Below are positions 1 through 14,500 of a stretch of DNA of 64,000 nucleotides, one piece after another. This stretch comes from Callipepla californica brunnescens. Lineage: Eukaryota > Chordata > Aves > Galliformes > Odontophoridae. Location: the NCBI GenBank assembly GCA_023055505.1, contig JALIRH010000077.1:248001-312000 (forward strand). The letters are read 5' to 3'. Numbering within the stretch: the stretch's first letter is position 1; each line of letters starts with the position of its first letter. Below the pieces are notes generated by a model. It was not told the origin of the DNA. It worked only from the letters and a program-made list of their open reading frames with translations, and ran no database searches. Made by a program: the position numbers and the translations under genes.

Positions 1-663
1 TCCAAGAAGAAGACAAGTAAATCAACCTCGTTCAGGAGGGATTCAAGATTGCCAGAGGAACACACTGGCAGTATATAAGCTAGAAAGTGACAGGGGGAGC
101 TTCAGGTTTGTCACGATGAAATTAAAGGAAATCAGGGCTCTGATTGCCCAATAAATTCCTTCTGCAAAGGTGTTGGGGTTTTTTTGTTTGTTTGTTTTTT
201 TGCTATCATTCTTTGCTTCATTTGTTTTGCTTTGCTATCATTCTTTTAATGAAGTTGGTCAGTTGTATGGGATTATAGTGATATTCAACCACAGGTACAT
301 TTGAATGGACCATCTAAAATGTTGGAGTGAATCCAGTCTGACTGGATAAACATCCTGATGATCTGAATCACTGTATTGGAAATTTGATCTTACAATAAGC
401 TGGCCACTGCATGTAGGTCAGCAGCAGACTTTTTAATGTAGTCTTTAAATATGGGCCTGTTTATGCAAGTAAGAAGAACTTCACTGTTCCTTCCATCATG
501 TGTACACAACTCCATGTTGACTTGAAAGTAGTCTAATCTGCATGAGCTTCCATATGAATGTTGCCAGCTGGCACTCTCAGTCTAATGGTGGCAAAGCCAC
601 AGTACACTGATGTTATCTCAGTCCTGCAGTACTCTGTTATCTCAATATTACAGTAGTCAGCAA
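1..663. other. Partial intron DNA, start of window
   Basis: This stretch belongs to the long intron upstream of the first visible RNLS exon. It contains a T-rich run with TTTG repeats at about 177-201. Nothing gene-like is seen in it. Confidence 0.5.
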
Positions 664-1182
664 TGATGAGGCCAGGCCATACCTTGAATACTGTGTTCAG
701 TTTTGGGCTCCTCACTACAAGAAAAACATGGAGGCTCTGGAACCTGTCCAGTGACTGGCTGCTAGGGTGGGGTCTGGCGCATGTGTTTTATGAGAAGTGA
801 CTGAGGGAAATGGTATTATTTTGTCTTGAGAAGAGGAGGCTCAGGGGAGACCCTATTGCTCTCTACAGTACCTGAAGGGAGGCTGTGGTGAGGTGTGTTG
901 GCACCTTCTCCCATGTTACTAGCGATAGGGCTAGAGGACTCAAGTTGCTCCAGGGGACAGTCAGGTTGGATGTTAGGAAACATTTCTCCAAAAGAGTGGT
1001 CAGACTCTAGAATGGACAGTCCAGGGAGGTGGTGGAGTCACTGTCCCTGAAGGTGTTCAAGAAGCATTTAGATGTTGTACAAAGGGTTTAGTGGGGAAAT
1101 ATTTGTGATAGGTGAATGGTTAGACTGGATGATCTTAGAGGTCTTTTCCAACCTTGATGATTCTGTGTTTCCATAATTCTGT
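664..1182 (+). mobile_element. CR1 LINE 3' end, degraded
   Basis: The sequence reads like the end of CR1 ORF2 plus 3' UTR in sense orientation: a segment for '[14 protein letters not shown]', then 'LEEKRLRGD', then the typical tail around 1125-1182 (tggatgatcttagaggtc, tccaacc, gattctgtg). It is 5'-truncated, as most avian CR1 copies are. Many stops and indels make it non-coding and older than the copies near 49-51 kb. Confidence 0.85.
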
Positions 1183-2065
1183 CTGTGACTGCAAGTCTAA
1201 AGCTTAGTTTTCAGTTGGTGATAGTTCTGTTGGTTGGATGCTAAGGGCTGCTTGGGGAAGTCTGTGGTATTTCAGGTAGCCTGAATCCCTTCCCTAGCTG
1301 CTGTTAGGTCTTGTGCTATTGTAGCCTGTTTGCAGTCAAGCTGAAAACTGTATCTTCGATTCATACCCTTTAAAATAGAAAGAATTCCATAAGTATTCAT
1401 GTTTGAGTTTCTGGTTGAGTTGAATGCGTGAAGTATTTGGGACTTCCCCCTGATACCTCCATACAGTTCACAAGCCAAGGTGCAGATTTACTCTTGTCTC
1501 AAATTGAAGCCCAGTGCAGGCATTATAAGTAAAGTCAGATTTTAGTGTAATTTGCAGTTCTTACAATTCTTTTAGTTACTTTTGTATTTCACAGCAACTA
1601 CGAAAAGGTAATCTGCTTTAGTTTGGAGCTGTGTATTCTACATAATATGGAACTAAGGGGGTATGTGAGAAAGTACTTGATAAGCAGTTCCATTAAAATC
1701 AGTTAACCAGAAATTGCGTACATGTGCAGTGTTTTGAGCAAGCAGTGAAGTTGTTGCCTTGAGATGACAGTGAAGCTGGCACTTTAGACTTGATAGCGTT
1801 ATCTTCTAGCAGACATCATGGAGCTTTCTGAGGACTGAGGCTTGTTCTGACAGACCTTTGCAGGCCTTTTGGCATGAAATGGCTGCAGGAGTAGACTGAG
1901 ACATCTCTGAGCACCTGTCAGGAGTGGCTGCTATTGGTGGGGGTTTGCCAGAAAAAGTAAAGTGAAAAGGAGCCAGTGTTAACAGCTGGCTCTGTACTGC
2001 CCTGAGACTCACCAGCTGCACATTAAGCAGGTAAGTAGCAAAGGCACATGTGAGCTTAGTGTCAG
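1183..2065. other. Intronic DNA without recognised features
   Basis: AT-rich unique-looking sequence between a CR1 end and a coding-like patch. No splice-bounded exon, RNA gene or repeat family was recognised. Confidence 0.5.
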
Positions 2066-2520
2066 AGCAAGGGCAGTGGGAGCCATCCCTTAGAAATGAA
2101 GTCCCCACAAGTTCATCTGGTTGAAATGAAGGATGACACAGAATTTGAAGAGGTTCGTCTGCTGCCACATGTAATTGTGTGTCTTAGAGAAGTACCACTG
2201 AGTGATCTTATACAATTTAGCAGGTGCTTTTTTTTCTCTGGGAAATTAGTAATTTTAATTTAGCTTTGGCAACTGTATCAGTTTAAAATTTGTCTTTGTA
2301 GTGTTATTCGTTAGATACTTTTGATTCAATAAGGACTGTACTCTCCTGTTCTAAATTTGGTATTGAGGGCTACAAGGACTTGTATGTCAGTGGCCCTGTG
2401 CAACCGGAGAACATGGTGCTGCAGCTGGTGGTGGTAGAGCTGGGAGTGACAGTGCAAGGGGGGACATCGGAGGAAACCAGCATTAACTTCTACTTGGCCC
2501 TGTATCCTTCTGTTGTCTAG
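2066..2520 (+). pseudogene. Coding-like patch, unidentified (possible retrocopy remnant)
   Basis: Two open stretches on the + strand have amino-acid composition more like protein than the surrounding intron. At 2066-2200 the frame includes EVRLLPHVIVCLREVPLSDL. At 2306-2518, in a different frame, it includes FGIEGYKDLYVSGPV and MVLQLVVVELGVTVQGG before a TAG stop. They are separated by a T-rich stretch. I do not recognise a protein family. There is no convincing splice acceptor before either piece, and the two frames differ, so a decayed retrocopy or chance is more likely than an active gene. Confidence 0.25.
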
Positions 2521-5500
2521 GTCCAGATCACAGATGAGGTGATGTCCTTTATTATTACATTTTTATGACACTTTTCCTTTGTAATTACAGAGGGAAGAGT
2601 GGAAGCAGTCCTGTTAAGCCTCCTTCCACTAAAAATTCAGCCACCTGTCTACATAGAAGAGTTTGGTAGGTCACTTCTCAGTGATGTGGCCCTGCAAAGG
2701 GGAATGAGGCCAACAGAAATACTGTTCTGTCGAGGTTTGTCTTAAATATCCAGAAATGTAATATCTGTGAGAAAGGGGCAGAACAAACTCTGACATAGGG
2801 ACGGCGAATTTCCCCTGGGAAATGTAGTTTGATCCTTACCATGGAATCCCCCTCTGGGCCCTTTCCCAAATACTGCAGTCTGGTGACAAATACTGCTTTC
2901 TGGATTGGGCATCCAGGAAGCTGGGTGCAGCAGCAGGGCCTGCACTGTGCATAGGGCTGGGCTGTTCAGAGTTGCAGATAGCCATAGCTCTCTGGGCTGA
3001 TGACACAGCATAGTTTCCATGTTGACATGCCCCCGAGATACAGCACTCTTGAGGAAGTGTGGTAGTTCAAATGTGGCATTTATACTTCCTTTCCTTACCT
3101 AATGAACAGGATTTATTTTAAATTGTATTTTTTTTAGGAGTTTAAACTGCTTCTCTGTTTGCGCGTCTCTGTTTTGTGGAATTATTTATTTCTTCAGGCC
3201 TGTGGAATTTCTAATTTAACTTGAACAGAACTCAAGAGCCTTAAGTCTACTGCAGGAGCTATGTAAATTTGCTAAATGCATTGCAACTTAGCCACAAAGC
3301 GGACAGACTTCTGTTCTTGTGCTAACTGAAGTGAGAGAAAATAATTACGTACAATTTAAACTGCAGTAGATTGATTATTTTCCTTTTCCTTTTCTGAGAC
3401 AGACAGCTATATGTTTTGGGGAGTGATTTGCATAATTTTGGGGTTTAGTTTCTCAGAGTTACAGGAAGTTAGAAGAAGTCTGTAGTTTATGGGAATCTCG
3501 GATTGAATGAGTAAAGAGTGGGAATTTTTGTCTGGTTACTGTGCTGCACGGAGCTTAAATCTATCATGCAGAAAAAGTCATGGGACTGTATAAACTTGTT
3601 TTGGTTTTCATTCCCATCTGCTAAGCTACTGCTATGAAAACTGAATAGTAACAAAGACATAATGTGTGCTTTTGGTTTGTCAGAAATGTATGTGACTTTT
3701 TGAACTTTTAAGTAATATGCACCCTTGCTAGTCAAGTCTTTGCTGTAATATTACAATCTGACCTCATTGAGCTATTTGTTGTTTGTCTGGCTGTGAGTAT
3801 GCTCTTTATGTGTGCATAGTTCATTCATTTTAGTTTTAAAGGAGCTCCCACTTATAAGCTCATGATGTACAGACACCAGTAGATTAAAAGAATGACCGTC
3901 TGTCTACACTGAATACGCTGAACACTGCAGTGCTGCCTTCCAGAAAAACTTACGGTAATTACTCACGCAGCTCTGTGGAATGAAATTTGACTGCTTGATA
4001 TTTAATAAACAGAGATCTGCTTATCATATAAAAAGTAGGAAATTGTTGATTTCACAGCAGTACTAAGTGTTTTCATTGATACTCAGAACTAAAAAAAAAA
4101 AATTATGGATAAATTGCCCAGGACTTGGAATTATGTAGATAAAAATTGTTATCATGGGCTAGATTTTTTAATACACCGTTAAAACGTTCGTAAAGAACTT
4201 TTGTCGTCTTTTTCTGGAGCCATACTGGAAAAACATGAGCAAACATTCAGGGCTTTTTTGTTCTCTTTTTACAAATCAGTCATTTCACAGTTTCTCTAGA
4301 TTTTGACTGAGCTAACTTTTCATCAGTGAAATTTCTTTCTAATCACAGACATTCTTTTTGAAGTAATATACAAAATAAAATCATATTTTGTTACTCATGT
4401 AAAGAGAGACTTGGGCACTCCTCAAAGAGTGCATTCTTCATTCAGGTAGATATATTATTTATTATAAAAATCTGCCCAAGCTTTCAGAAGAGCTAGCCAT
4501 CTTGCCAGCTGTGAAGTTTGCTGAAATCATGAATGGGCAGGTAGGAGAGCCACTTGGCCACCTCCACTCTGGCAAATTCAGAAGGAATTGAAAGAGATCA
4601 GAACTCTGAGCTGGTTCAGCACTAAATGTAGAGATTGTGCTTAAATATGTCCATTTTTCATTTTTGTCCCCATTTTAAATGCCAGAACTTGCCAGTCAGA
4701 GACAGAGTTCTGCATTAAATTGTGTATGTTCTTAAAAGTGATGTCACTAAACTTAACACAGCAGATATGTATTTCACTCTCAGGCTTTATGAGGAAATCC
4801 ATGAGTGGAAAAGAAACATCTAGTAGTGGTTTGAGGGAGCGGGCCATCTTTACTCGTTCCAAACAAGTAGAATTTACTTTCTTTCTCAGTAAATCTTAAT
4901 TGCTTTGTGTCTCTTGCTGTGTCATCTGACAAATGCCATGAGTTAAAAATATGGTACATTCATTTAAACCGCCCACAAATAGTCTTTTCTCCCTATCTCA
5001 TCCTAGCCAGCTTTAAAAATGAGTGCTGTGTGTGTTCTTTTACCACATCCTACACCACATGACACTTCTGAGAATGGAACCAAGAACACATAGCAGTCCA
5101 GTTCTGTGACTGAAAATTAGATTACAGATTAGAAAACCCAGAAGGACCAAAATGACCAGATAAAACAGTCCCCTGCAGGCCATATAAGGGTGTTATAATC
5201 AGGGCCAGTTGGGAAAGAAATACCCAATCTTGGCATAAGCATCTTAAGTGTTGAATGACCCAGCTGAAGCTTGGTACGTTACTGGGATTTGCTCTGGGTT
5301 TTGTTTTTTGTCTTTTGGGAAGAACAAAAGTGCCTCCATTCCTTTCCTTTGAATGTTTTGTTTCTCTTGCTGCTACAAATGTCAGGCCTTTATGTGAGTC
5401 TAGATTTAGCTAGCTGTTCAATCCTGTTAGACTTGTGTCTGCCAGAGTCGACAGCTCTCTATCAAATGCTTGATTCCCATACTTATGCAGTCGCAGCGTG

Positions 5501-8500
5501 ATTAACTTACTCCTTGGCCTTTTATTTGTGAGCACTTTTCATTAGAAGACATTTTTCAATGCCATGAAAAAGTCATGTTCCTGAACAGGACTGTTGGATG
5601 TGCTAGCTCTGTGATTATTTCACTGAATTAACTTGAATGTTAAGATATCTTTTCTATGGCTGGTTTTCTTGTCACAAAATGTCTGTTGTCCAGTATTCCC
5701 TTGAAATGTTTTTGAGAAGACCAGCTATGAAAGGAAGTTAGCAGTGGGGACATTTGATGAAGCGCAGCTGACAATACAGGAACAGAGAGGAGAATGTGCC
5801 TGGAAAAACAAAAGAAAATCACCTGTGTCCAGAGATACTATCTGCTCAGACAGCTTTCAGCATCCTGCCTCTTTCCTCCTCTGAGCAGCTTGTTTGTGCT
5901 ACTTAAACCCAGAGGCAAGTTTCTCCTTCTGCAGCTTTGCAGTGGCGCCAAGGATGTGGCTGGAGTCACTGCTGCAATGATGCAGTCCTCTTCCCCCAGT
6001 TTCCCTAGAGACAGATAAGTTCTTTTGAAATTAACATAAATGACTGGGAAAGAATCCTGTTTGCCTCTGGATAAGGAGCTGTGGGATTAGGCCTAGACAC
6101 ATGGTGTGCATACTGAAATGAGGGCTGGAAGAGGATGGGAGGTACTGTGTGCTGGGAACGTTCTTCCTTGGGATGAGCAGACTGAAAGAGTCAGCCTGAA
6201 GTGCTGTTGGAAATAGGTATACCCATGCTTTGAACCATTTTGATATTAATGTTATTTTTTTATTTATCAGCTTTTATCTGTTTTGAAATGTTTTATCAGC
6301 ATATGATAAATTACTGTTGTAAAGCACTGTTCCAGCAACCACAGTTTTTCTGCAGAGTAGGTGATTCCCTAATTCATTTTGGGTAAAAAAAGGGTTCTGA
6401 AGCCATTGGTGAAATTTCCTGTGACTTCAACGAGGCCAGCATTTAACCCTTTATTATAATTTAATAAGGCATAAATATTGTTGACCCTAGAGCATAATTC
6501 TTTGTGACTGAGGCAGCGATTTGAGCCAAAGTAATATCCAATCTCAGACTTTAAAGTCTGCTTTGAAGATCGTTTTTCATTTCACAGACAGCAATGGTTC
6601 CTTCTTGTTGTGGGAAACGTGTGGATGTCCATGGTTTCAAACTACTGCTGGTGATGTGTTCAATCTCTCTTGTTTTTGTCCAGGGATGTAGAAGTGGTCT
6701 CACTCAGATGAGTTTCTTGACCATGCCATTTGAAATCAAAGCTCTTAATGCAGAGGTCAGTGAGTGTCTGATGTTCTCTGCAGAAACAGCATTTTGATGT
6801 ATTTGTTACAGCCATCATGTAATTCAAATACTGAAGTGGCTTTACTTCTTCGTTGATAGTAAATAGTCTTGTGTAAGACAGGAACCTGGTGTGCTAGATG
6901 GATTTCAGACAAAAGGAGAGAAAGTTTTTCTCTTTTCCGCCCTTCCCATAAATCACAGCACAACAAGGGTAGGAAGGGACGTGTACAAGACCAAGCCAAT
7001 AGATTTGATGCAAGTTAACTCCTACATGTGGAGTATTGTGTACTTGCTCAACTTTGTTTGTAGCCATAGGAAACTTAATTAAAATAACGTGTTTTAACGA
7101 GACAGGTGTACTAAGTGTGAACTAACAGAGTACACTATCTGTTCAGGGCTAGGACATGATTTTGGGAAGGAATTACTTCCAGCAGATTGGACTTTGATTT
7201 CTCTGTACTGGGATGATTGCCTTTTTTTTCCTAACTTCTGGTGGGTAAGGTGGAAAAATTTCCTGTTAGCTCAGGGGCGAGGGGTTCAGAAAGGTGCTTC
7301 TTGGCAACTAGCAGTGGTCTCACTGAAAATCAGACTGGTATTTTCTCCAGGTCCATGTCTGACCTGCTGAGTGCTCATGTGCATTTCTTGATTGTATGAT
7401 TGTACATGTGACATGAAAGTTGGAAGTTATCTGTAACTTACCCTGACTTAGGCATTTTTCCCAAACTGAAGATAGCGGGGCTGGTTGATAGGTAGATGGA
7501 TTGATTTCTTGTGGACAGACTGAGCTGTAGTTCATTTTCCCTTTGGTAAATGGTTGTTTAGAGATCCTTCTAGGACAAGGAGCTGCCATCAGTAGTTTTC
7601 CAGCAGGATGGTCTGCAATATAGAAAGATTTTCCTGGGGCTTTGAACATGAACTTTGCTACTTTGGGTTTTCTGTTTTTAAGTTGAAAAGGACTGCTGTT
7701 ATTTACTGTTAATGTGATAATATTTAGTTGTTTATTCTGAATGATTTTTAAACACACACAAGTTGATCCAAGGAAGCAAAATAATATTCTTGGAAGCCTG
7801 GTCTTAACACATTTCTGCTGCCTTTGTGACAAGCTCAAATTCTGCAGAGTGAAGAGATTTTTCTAATATAAGTTATTTCCCGTCGTAGTAATGGAAAGTG
7901 AACGTTCTCAACAGTAACTTTAAGATGTAGTGGCTATTTTACTCAGCTTTCACCGTGTTGATTTTGGACCTTTTCAAGCTTTTTTCCTTATTAGGTGAGA
8001 ATTAGCAGTGATACAACACATAGTAAAAGGGCAGTTAAATGTTATCCAGGAAATGATTGGTATCATATTTTCCAAGAAAGCAGTGCTTATTGCGACCTTA
8101 TTTGCAACCTAAATGATTTTTCTTTAAACACTTGAGCAGGGACAGACTTCCCATGGCAATGAGGGGCTTTCTGCTATGAATTGAAGATATTTGATCCCAG
8201 TCTTGGAGTGCTTAATCAAGATCTTTGTAATTTTTTTAATGTAATTCTACTCCACAGAAGATTTTTTAATCTGCTGCTATAATTCTATTATGATTCTTTG
8301 CTTTTTATTTTCCTGACTTGAGTTTGTCTGTTATGATGGAGCTGGCAACTATTGGCACTGTTTTGGTAGAAGGCTTTGATTGTGCCAGGCAGCTATTCAG
8401 ATAGAAGTATTGTTTTTTGCAGCAGAGTTGTATTTTTTAATGTGGTTACAGTGGTATATCAGGTTTTAATTCTGCAACATATAGTGGGTTTGGTTTTGGT

Positions 8501-11500
8501 TTGTGTTTTTTAAATCTGGAGTTGAAGCCTTATATTCTAAACTCCTTTGATCATGTTTGAAAAACTGATAAATTGATCTTAGGCTTTGTATAGTCAGTGA
8601 GCACAGTTTTAAAGTGTAAAAAAAAAACCACAAGTGAGAAAGCAAACAGATTCAGCTCTACCCTTAATAGCAGAACCAGGGGCTGGGGATGCTGAAGTTT
8701 AGTGATACCACTAACAGTATAATGCTTTCATAGCAACATCAGTTCCTTAAAACCTTGCCTGAAAAAAAAAAAAAAAAACCTTGACCACCCTTGCCTGAAA
8801 GCCGAAAGTGATGTTGCTCTGCATGCTTTGGTGCTCCTTTGGCTGTCATTCAGCCCAGTTGCAGCAAATGCTACCAGTACTTTGTGCATGTCTATGTGCT
8901 GATGGCTGATGCGGGAGCAGAGCTGGGCATCCTGCTTTTGGGACTCAGTGCGCGTGGGCTCTGTCTTCCTCTTAGCCAAGTTGCAGGCAGTAAAGTGAAT
9001 GGGCTATTTGGGTCAGTGCTGGGGTATTTTCTCCCCACTTTTTTTCTCTCTACCTTCTTATGAAGTCTGTATAAGCTTAAGAGTTCATTTTCACTAGGGC
9101 TCTACTGCTAAAGTAGGAACTTTCTTGGCCTTCCCATTCCTTAAGAATTATTCACTAACACCAGAGAGTCACTATTTTTTAAAAGAGTTCATTAGCTGCT
9201 CTTGACATCTGTTTGGTAAATAATAGTGGCTATTTCATATCTATGGCCTTGTGTCTAACCTGTAATGGAGTGCTGTGTTTCCTCTGTCATACTGCATCCA
9301 GTATGAAGAACGAAAATAAGTGAGAGATACAATAAAGCATCCCTTTTCTAACTGAGATCTTAGGTCACTTGTTTTAAATGGAGAAGTCTGTTTTTTCTTA
9401 TCTTATGTAAGCTGTGTAGACTGATATCCAGCAGGGCAAAGGAGAGAGGGAGCAGCACATGCTCCTTCAGATTTCCTGTGTGAAGGTGCAGCTACAGAGC
9501 AGTGCAGCAAATTCCTTCATGTTCCTCCTCTGGATTCCCTCTCATTCATTGCAAGAGCACGGTCTGCATGCTCCCTGTGCATATGTCAGCTCAACCTTTG
9601 GAAGGAAAGCAAAGTTCTAATGCTTGCTGCCTGTAATTCCTTCCCAGCTTCAAGGAGGGGCAGGTTATGCTTAAGTGACATGAAAATGGCTTTTAACACA
9701 CTGAAACATGCAGATTTGTATCAGAAGGCTGAGTTTGCACAGTTCCTCTCTATCCCACCTCTTATACATCTTATTCTCCTAGATCCTGTTTAAGACCAAA
9801 GTTGGACACAGCATTATAGTATCCATCTGATAAGTGTTGTACATAATTTTAAGCTTTCCTCCTACTTGCTACTCTCGCTTCCTGTGTAGTGATACAAATC
9901 ATATGCAGCTGCCCACCCAGACTTTGTGGCCATTAGCAAATTTCGTTGCTATTACTTATTCAGCAGTCATTTGTACACTTTTAAGTTTCTTACTGGCCTT
10001 TGTAGAGATGCTAGAAATACCCACTGAGAGCTGCTCTTCAAGATCCACCAGTTCCTGAACCATTTGGCAAGGTGCTTGAGAGGTTAGACTTATTTTGGAG
10101 TCATATTCTTATCCTTAATTCTGTTGTTTTTACTAAGTAAACTCCACATCAGATTTCACTCACTGCAACTGGGGGCGGATCTTTCTTTTTCCCCATCAAG
10201 GGTCATTATTATTTTTCCTTCTGGCACAATACTCAAATCCTCCCCCTTCTCTGTTATTCCCCTAAAATTCCAAAATATGTTGAAAATCTACATCAAAGGG
10301 GTCACAGGGAGGTTGGCCAGCTGCTTTAGTATTTGAGTGAAAGCTATCATTTGTTGCTAGTCATGTCTGTATAAATAATAAGAGCTCTCTCAGGACCACG
10401 TTTATACTCTTTTATTCATCTTTATGTGATACAAGATTTCTTACCGTCCAAATACAGGAAAAAATAAAAAGTAATATAAATGAACATTCCCGCATTCATG
10501 ACATTTTTAGTGTATTTTACTATTGTATCTGCTGACTGATTGTGCGGGCTTACTCATTTATTGTCTTAGCATTTCAGGTTATTTTGTACAAATGTAGAAT
10601 GAAGTCAAAACCTGTTTGCAATTGGTAGTGGTGCCACCCATTCAAATACAGAATATAGTAACTTTTTTAAGGTACCTTTATGAGAGAGAGATCTGTTCTG
10701 GTGCGGTCTTTTGCTTTAGAAGAGTAATCAGAACCCATATTTATTGGGAGAAGAAAAGCAGCTCCCTAGATAACTCTTTTACGTAGTTATAATGGAAACC
10801 TTGAAACGGATTTTAAAGTTTGGACCTTGTGTCCTGTGTTTTCAGAGATGGGAGGAAGATCATTTTTCTCTTTATGTTTTATTATCAAATATTAAGTTAA
10901 AGAAAATAGTACATTAAATGTCTCTGCTTACTAATATAAACTTTCAAGGAAACCTGGAAGCTGTGAATACCAGCACTGCTGAAGTTCAGGCATTACCAGC
11001 TGTAACCCTCAGCTGGTCCTGCTAACCTCTGGTCAGCGTGATGGCCATTCAGGGTAAAACCCTGTGAACTTACTTTGAGCTCTAAATACAGGGTTAGCAC
11101 GTAGCAATGTGTGTAGTCAAAATCTGTCTGCAGAACACACCTGGGGAAGCAGATCAGTGCTTTCTGGATACTCCTGTGCTAGCAGTAGCAGCATGGGATG
11201 CAGTGGTCCACTGAGAGCATGATGTCTAGTGTTCTGCAATTACAAAGCAAGAGTATTGGTTTAAGTTAAGTAAACAAATAAATTGATCTTTTTTATTGAG
11301 GAGTTCACAGTGATGTCTGTGAAACCTTATGTAAACATCTACATTTGGATGGACTCCAGTCTCGACAGTGTCCAACAAACTAGATTTATTCCACCAGCAC
11401 AATTTTGCTTCTCTTCCATCAATATCAAATATTTGTTTAAATTTTAGTATCAAAACTTGAAGAACAGAAGAAGCTTACCTCTTTGTGTGGCTGTGATCTG

Positions 11501-14500
11501 GACCTGAAGAAAGTATGCAGACCCTGAAACTGGCTTCTGCTGCAAAATATTGCACAAATGAGTCAGAAAGTAGAAAAAATGGTTTTATCTTAAGCTGCAT
11601 CTCCAATAACCACAGCACCCAGAATGAGGGTAGCAGACTGTCATAGAGTCTTTCAGACATACAGCACCAATTAAGGCAACTTTATTATTAAATCACATAA
11701 TCGAAAATAAAGTATCCTGCCTAAGAGAACTCATCCCATTCTCTTGTCTAAATTTAGGGAGACAGAACATCTGCTATGGAAATGCACAGAAGTATCTGTT
11801 AATCTTAGTTGTGAGCCTTCACTCTGGTCTGCCTGTCTTATTTCAGTTGTTTCCCAGTTCACATTTTTCTCGATTCATCTTTACTTTTTTGAAAAGTGAC
11901 TATCCTTAAACTTTTCTACTTTGTAGATATGTTACCTCTGCCATGTTTTACATTTTCTTTACCTCCTTCCCTTTTGCATTGTAAATGCTTGTTGTCCTTT
12001 CTGTACATACTGCCTGGTACTCTTGATTCTCGTTTCCTCAACTTCTTTATTTTGCATTTCTTTATTCTGTTACAGTTCATTCCATTGCAGACTCTCCTTC
12101 CTCTCCCTTTCCGCTCCCTGCATCAGATTCTTATATTTGCTGTGCTGGAATATATCAGGAAGTATGTTTTCCTCCACTCCCTCATCCTTGTAGTTATAAA
12201 AATATGGACATAAGTATTCAAATATGCTTCTAAGAATAGTAAAGTATAAAACTTTTTCAGCTTTTCAGTCTCTGCTGGTCTTTGTATTAGAACTTCTGTG
12301 AAGAAAGCCTCATGAAATCTATAATTTAATTCAGTTGTAGGAAAAAAGTATTAGCAAAACAAACAAACAAAAAAAAGCACAAAAAAGCCTGTCAGTATAC
12401 AGCACAGTGCATTTGATAAAAAAAAAAAAAACAACCAAAAAAAAACCAACAAAGTAAATGTTAAGCTTACATGTAGCACACACAGCTTGAAATGGCATTT
12501 CATATCCTGAATCTTTTTGCCTATGTGGTGGGAATTAGTGTGTATTTCACAGTTCTGGTGGATAATACTAAAGGCACTGGAACTTGATGTGAGATTAAAA
12601 GAAAACGGTTTATCTAGGGGAAGTTTTAAAGAAGACATGAGTAATTGGTTCTGAAAGATGAGTAATAGTAGTACAGGAGATGTCTGTTCATGCAGGTGGT
12701 TGGGAAGTCTTGTCATTTCCCATTATCCAGTGGACTCTTCCTCTCCTGCAATTGGATGTGTATGATCTTCCAAAGTTACTTGAATGTTTCTGAAATGAAA
12801 ACAAATGCACTGTATTTTTTGTTTGTTTGTTTTCTATGCAGTATTGTAAATATTAAGCTTTAAGTTATATACCAATTTTCATGACAGGATTAGAAAGTGT
12901 GTAAAAGAACCACTTAAGTGATGTTCTAGTATTAAGTAGCTTTATCTCAGGCTATGGATTCATGAAACTTTGTGTCTTAAATTCTGTTGAGCTGATTATT
13001 GCAATGTAGACAGCTTGTAATAATAAACTTTCCCTTTTGTATGTTTTATAGTAATAAAACTTGTTTTTCAGAAAAAAATATACTTTATTCCTGAAAGGAT
13101 AAATACTGTGGCTTTATTTCCTTACCCACTAACCCCTGTAATAACATTAAGGCAGGTAGATACATTTACTTTTAGCTTTTAATAAGTATTTGGGGTGAAT
13201 TAAAGTCTTTGTAGTAGCAATTAGGTGTGATTAGGCAAAGTGCTTGTAATTGGAAAGTTGCTAATGCTGGCTACCCTGTGCCCTGCTATGGGCATTGCCT
13301 TTTCACACGCACTTTTGTGATGGGTTACATTTAGCAACCGTTTTTTTTCTCTCATCATAAGGTGAGAAATGAGTGTCTTTGCCTTGTAGCATCTTTCTGA
13401 ATCTTTCACACTTTCTGTCTTGTGCTTTCCTGTCTTCCTTCTGAAACTTTTTGTTTTCCCAGTACTTCTTTTATAGTTAAGCATGTTGACAAGATGAGCA
13501 CAATCCTCTCATTCCTCTCTTAGTAGAGTATGAGCCCCTCCTCTGAACTAATTTGTATGCCTTTGAAAACATCAACTTGAAAGCCTCATTGGGAGTTTAA
13601 ATTACTTTTAAATGTATTCAGTGTTTAAGCTCATGATGAGAAGAGTTCTTCCAATGGTAGAAAATCACAGACTTTATCTAAATACAATCTAGTCTGTGTT
13701 TTCTACAAAATGTGACTTGTCACGAATTTTCTAGTACCTTGATACTGGAATGTCTCTGTACCTGTGCCTTTCCTCTGCTTCTTACCAGTAGCTTTCTGAG
13801 CGCAATCCTTTTATTTTATAAAATATATTTTATCTTATTAACAGCTCTGCCAAAGCCCTTTTACTTCTTCCTGATAATAAAATAGGCATGCTTTCCTACT
13901 TGAAAAGGAAAGCAAAATAAATTAGTTTTTTCTTGTAGGCAAAGATTTCTAGTGGCTAGCTGAATCCTTCCTTAGTAATTAATGCCTGAAAGCATTTTCT
14001 CCATTACTTATTTAAATTGAAATATCTTTGTGGTCCATTATTGTGAAGCTGCTTTTTCATTCTCTGAGTGTACATTACCACTGTCTGATATTGTGTTACA
14101 GGTATTGACTTGAGCTTAGGAAAGCATGTCGAGGACTAGATCTGAGCTAGAGATCTTGAAATGAGACCTACAATTGCTGTGCAAAGCTTTGTGTACCGTC
14201 TGGATCTTTCAGTGTTGTCAGTAGAGAGCTGCAGTGCAGCAGCCACAAACACCAGGCAGATCTAATTCAATGTATTTGGTTTTTTATTCCATCCAAGTTG
14301 ATACACAGAGCATTAAAACGGCATTTTTCTTTGAAAAACTTTTAATGCTATTTTGGCAACGGGAGTCATATTCCAAGAAAAAAAAAAATGTTCTCACTTT
14401 ATTGTGCAGCTCAATGCAGTGTACAACAGGTGCGTAAGTAATCTGCTAAATGTTTTATGATTAAAATTATGTAAGTAATGAGCTTTTACGTTTTGGTGCC

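Noticed and set aside
6588..6754. Exon-like segment with acceptor tttcacag and donor gag/gtcagt, whose frame includes FLTMPFEIKAL, superficially like the renalase region before the first visible exon.
   Set aside because: The phase does not fit: the next RNLS exon needs one extra base from its predecessor, and this frame ends in phase 0. Flanking residues do not match renalase, so it is probably chance.
7320..7838. 172-codon minus-strand open frame, the longest outside mobile elements.
   Set aside because: It starts at TTG rather than ATG, shows no domain or transmembrane pattern, has no splice context, and fits chance in a long AT-rich intron.
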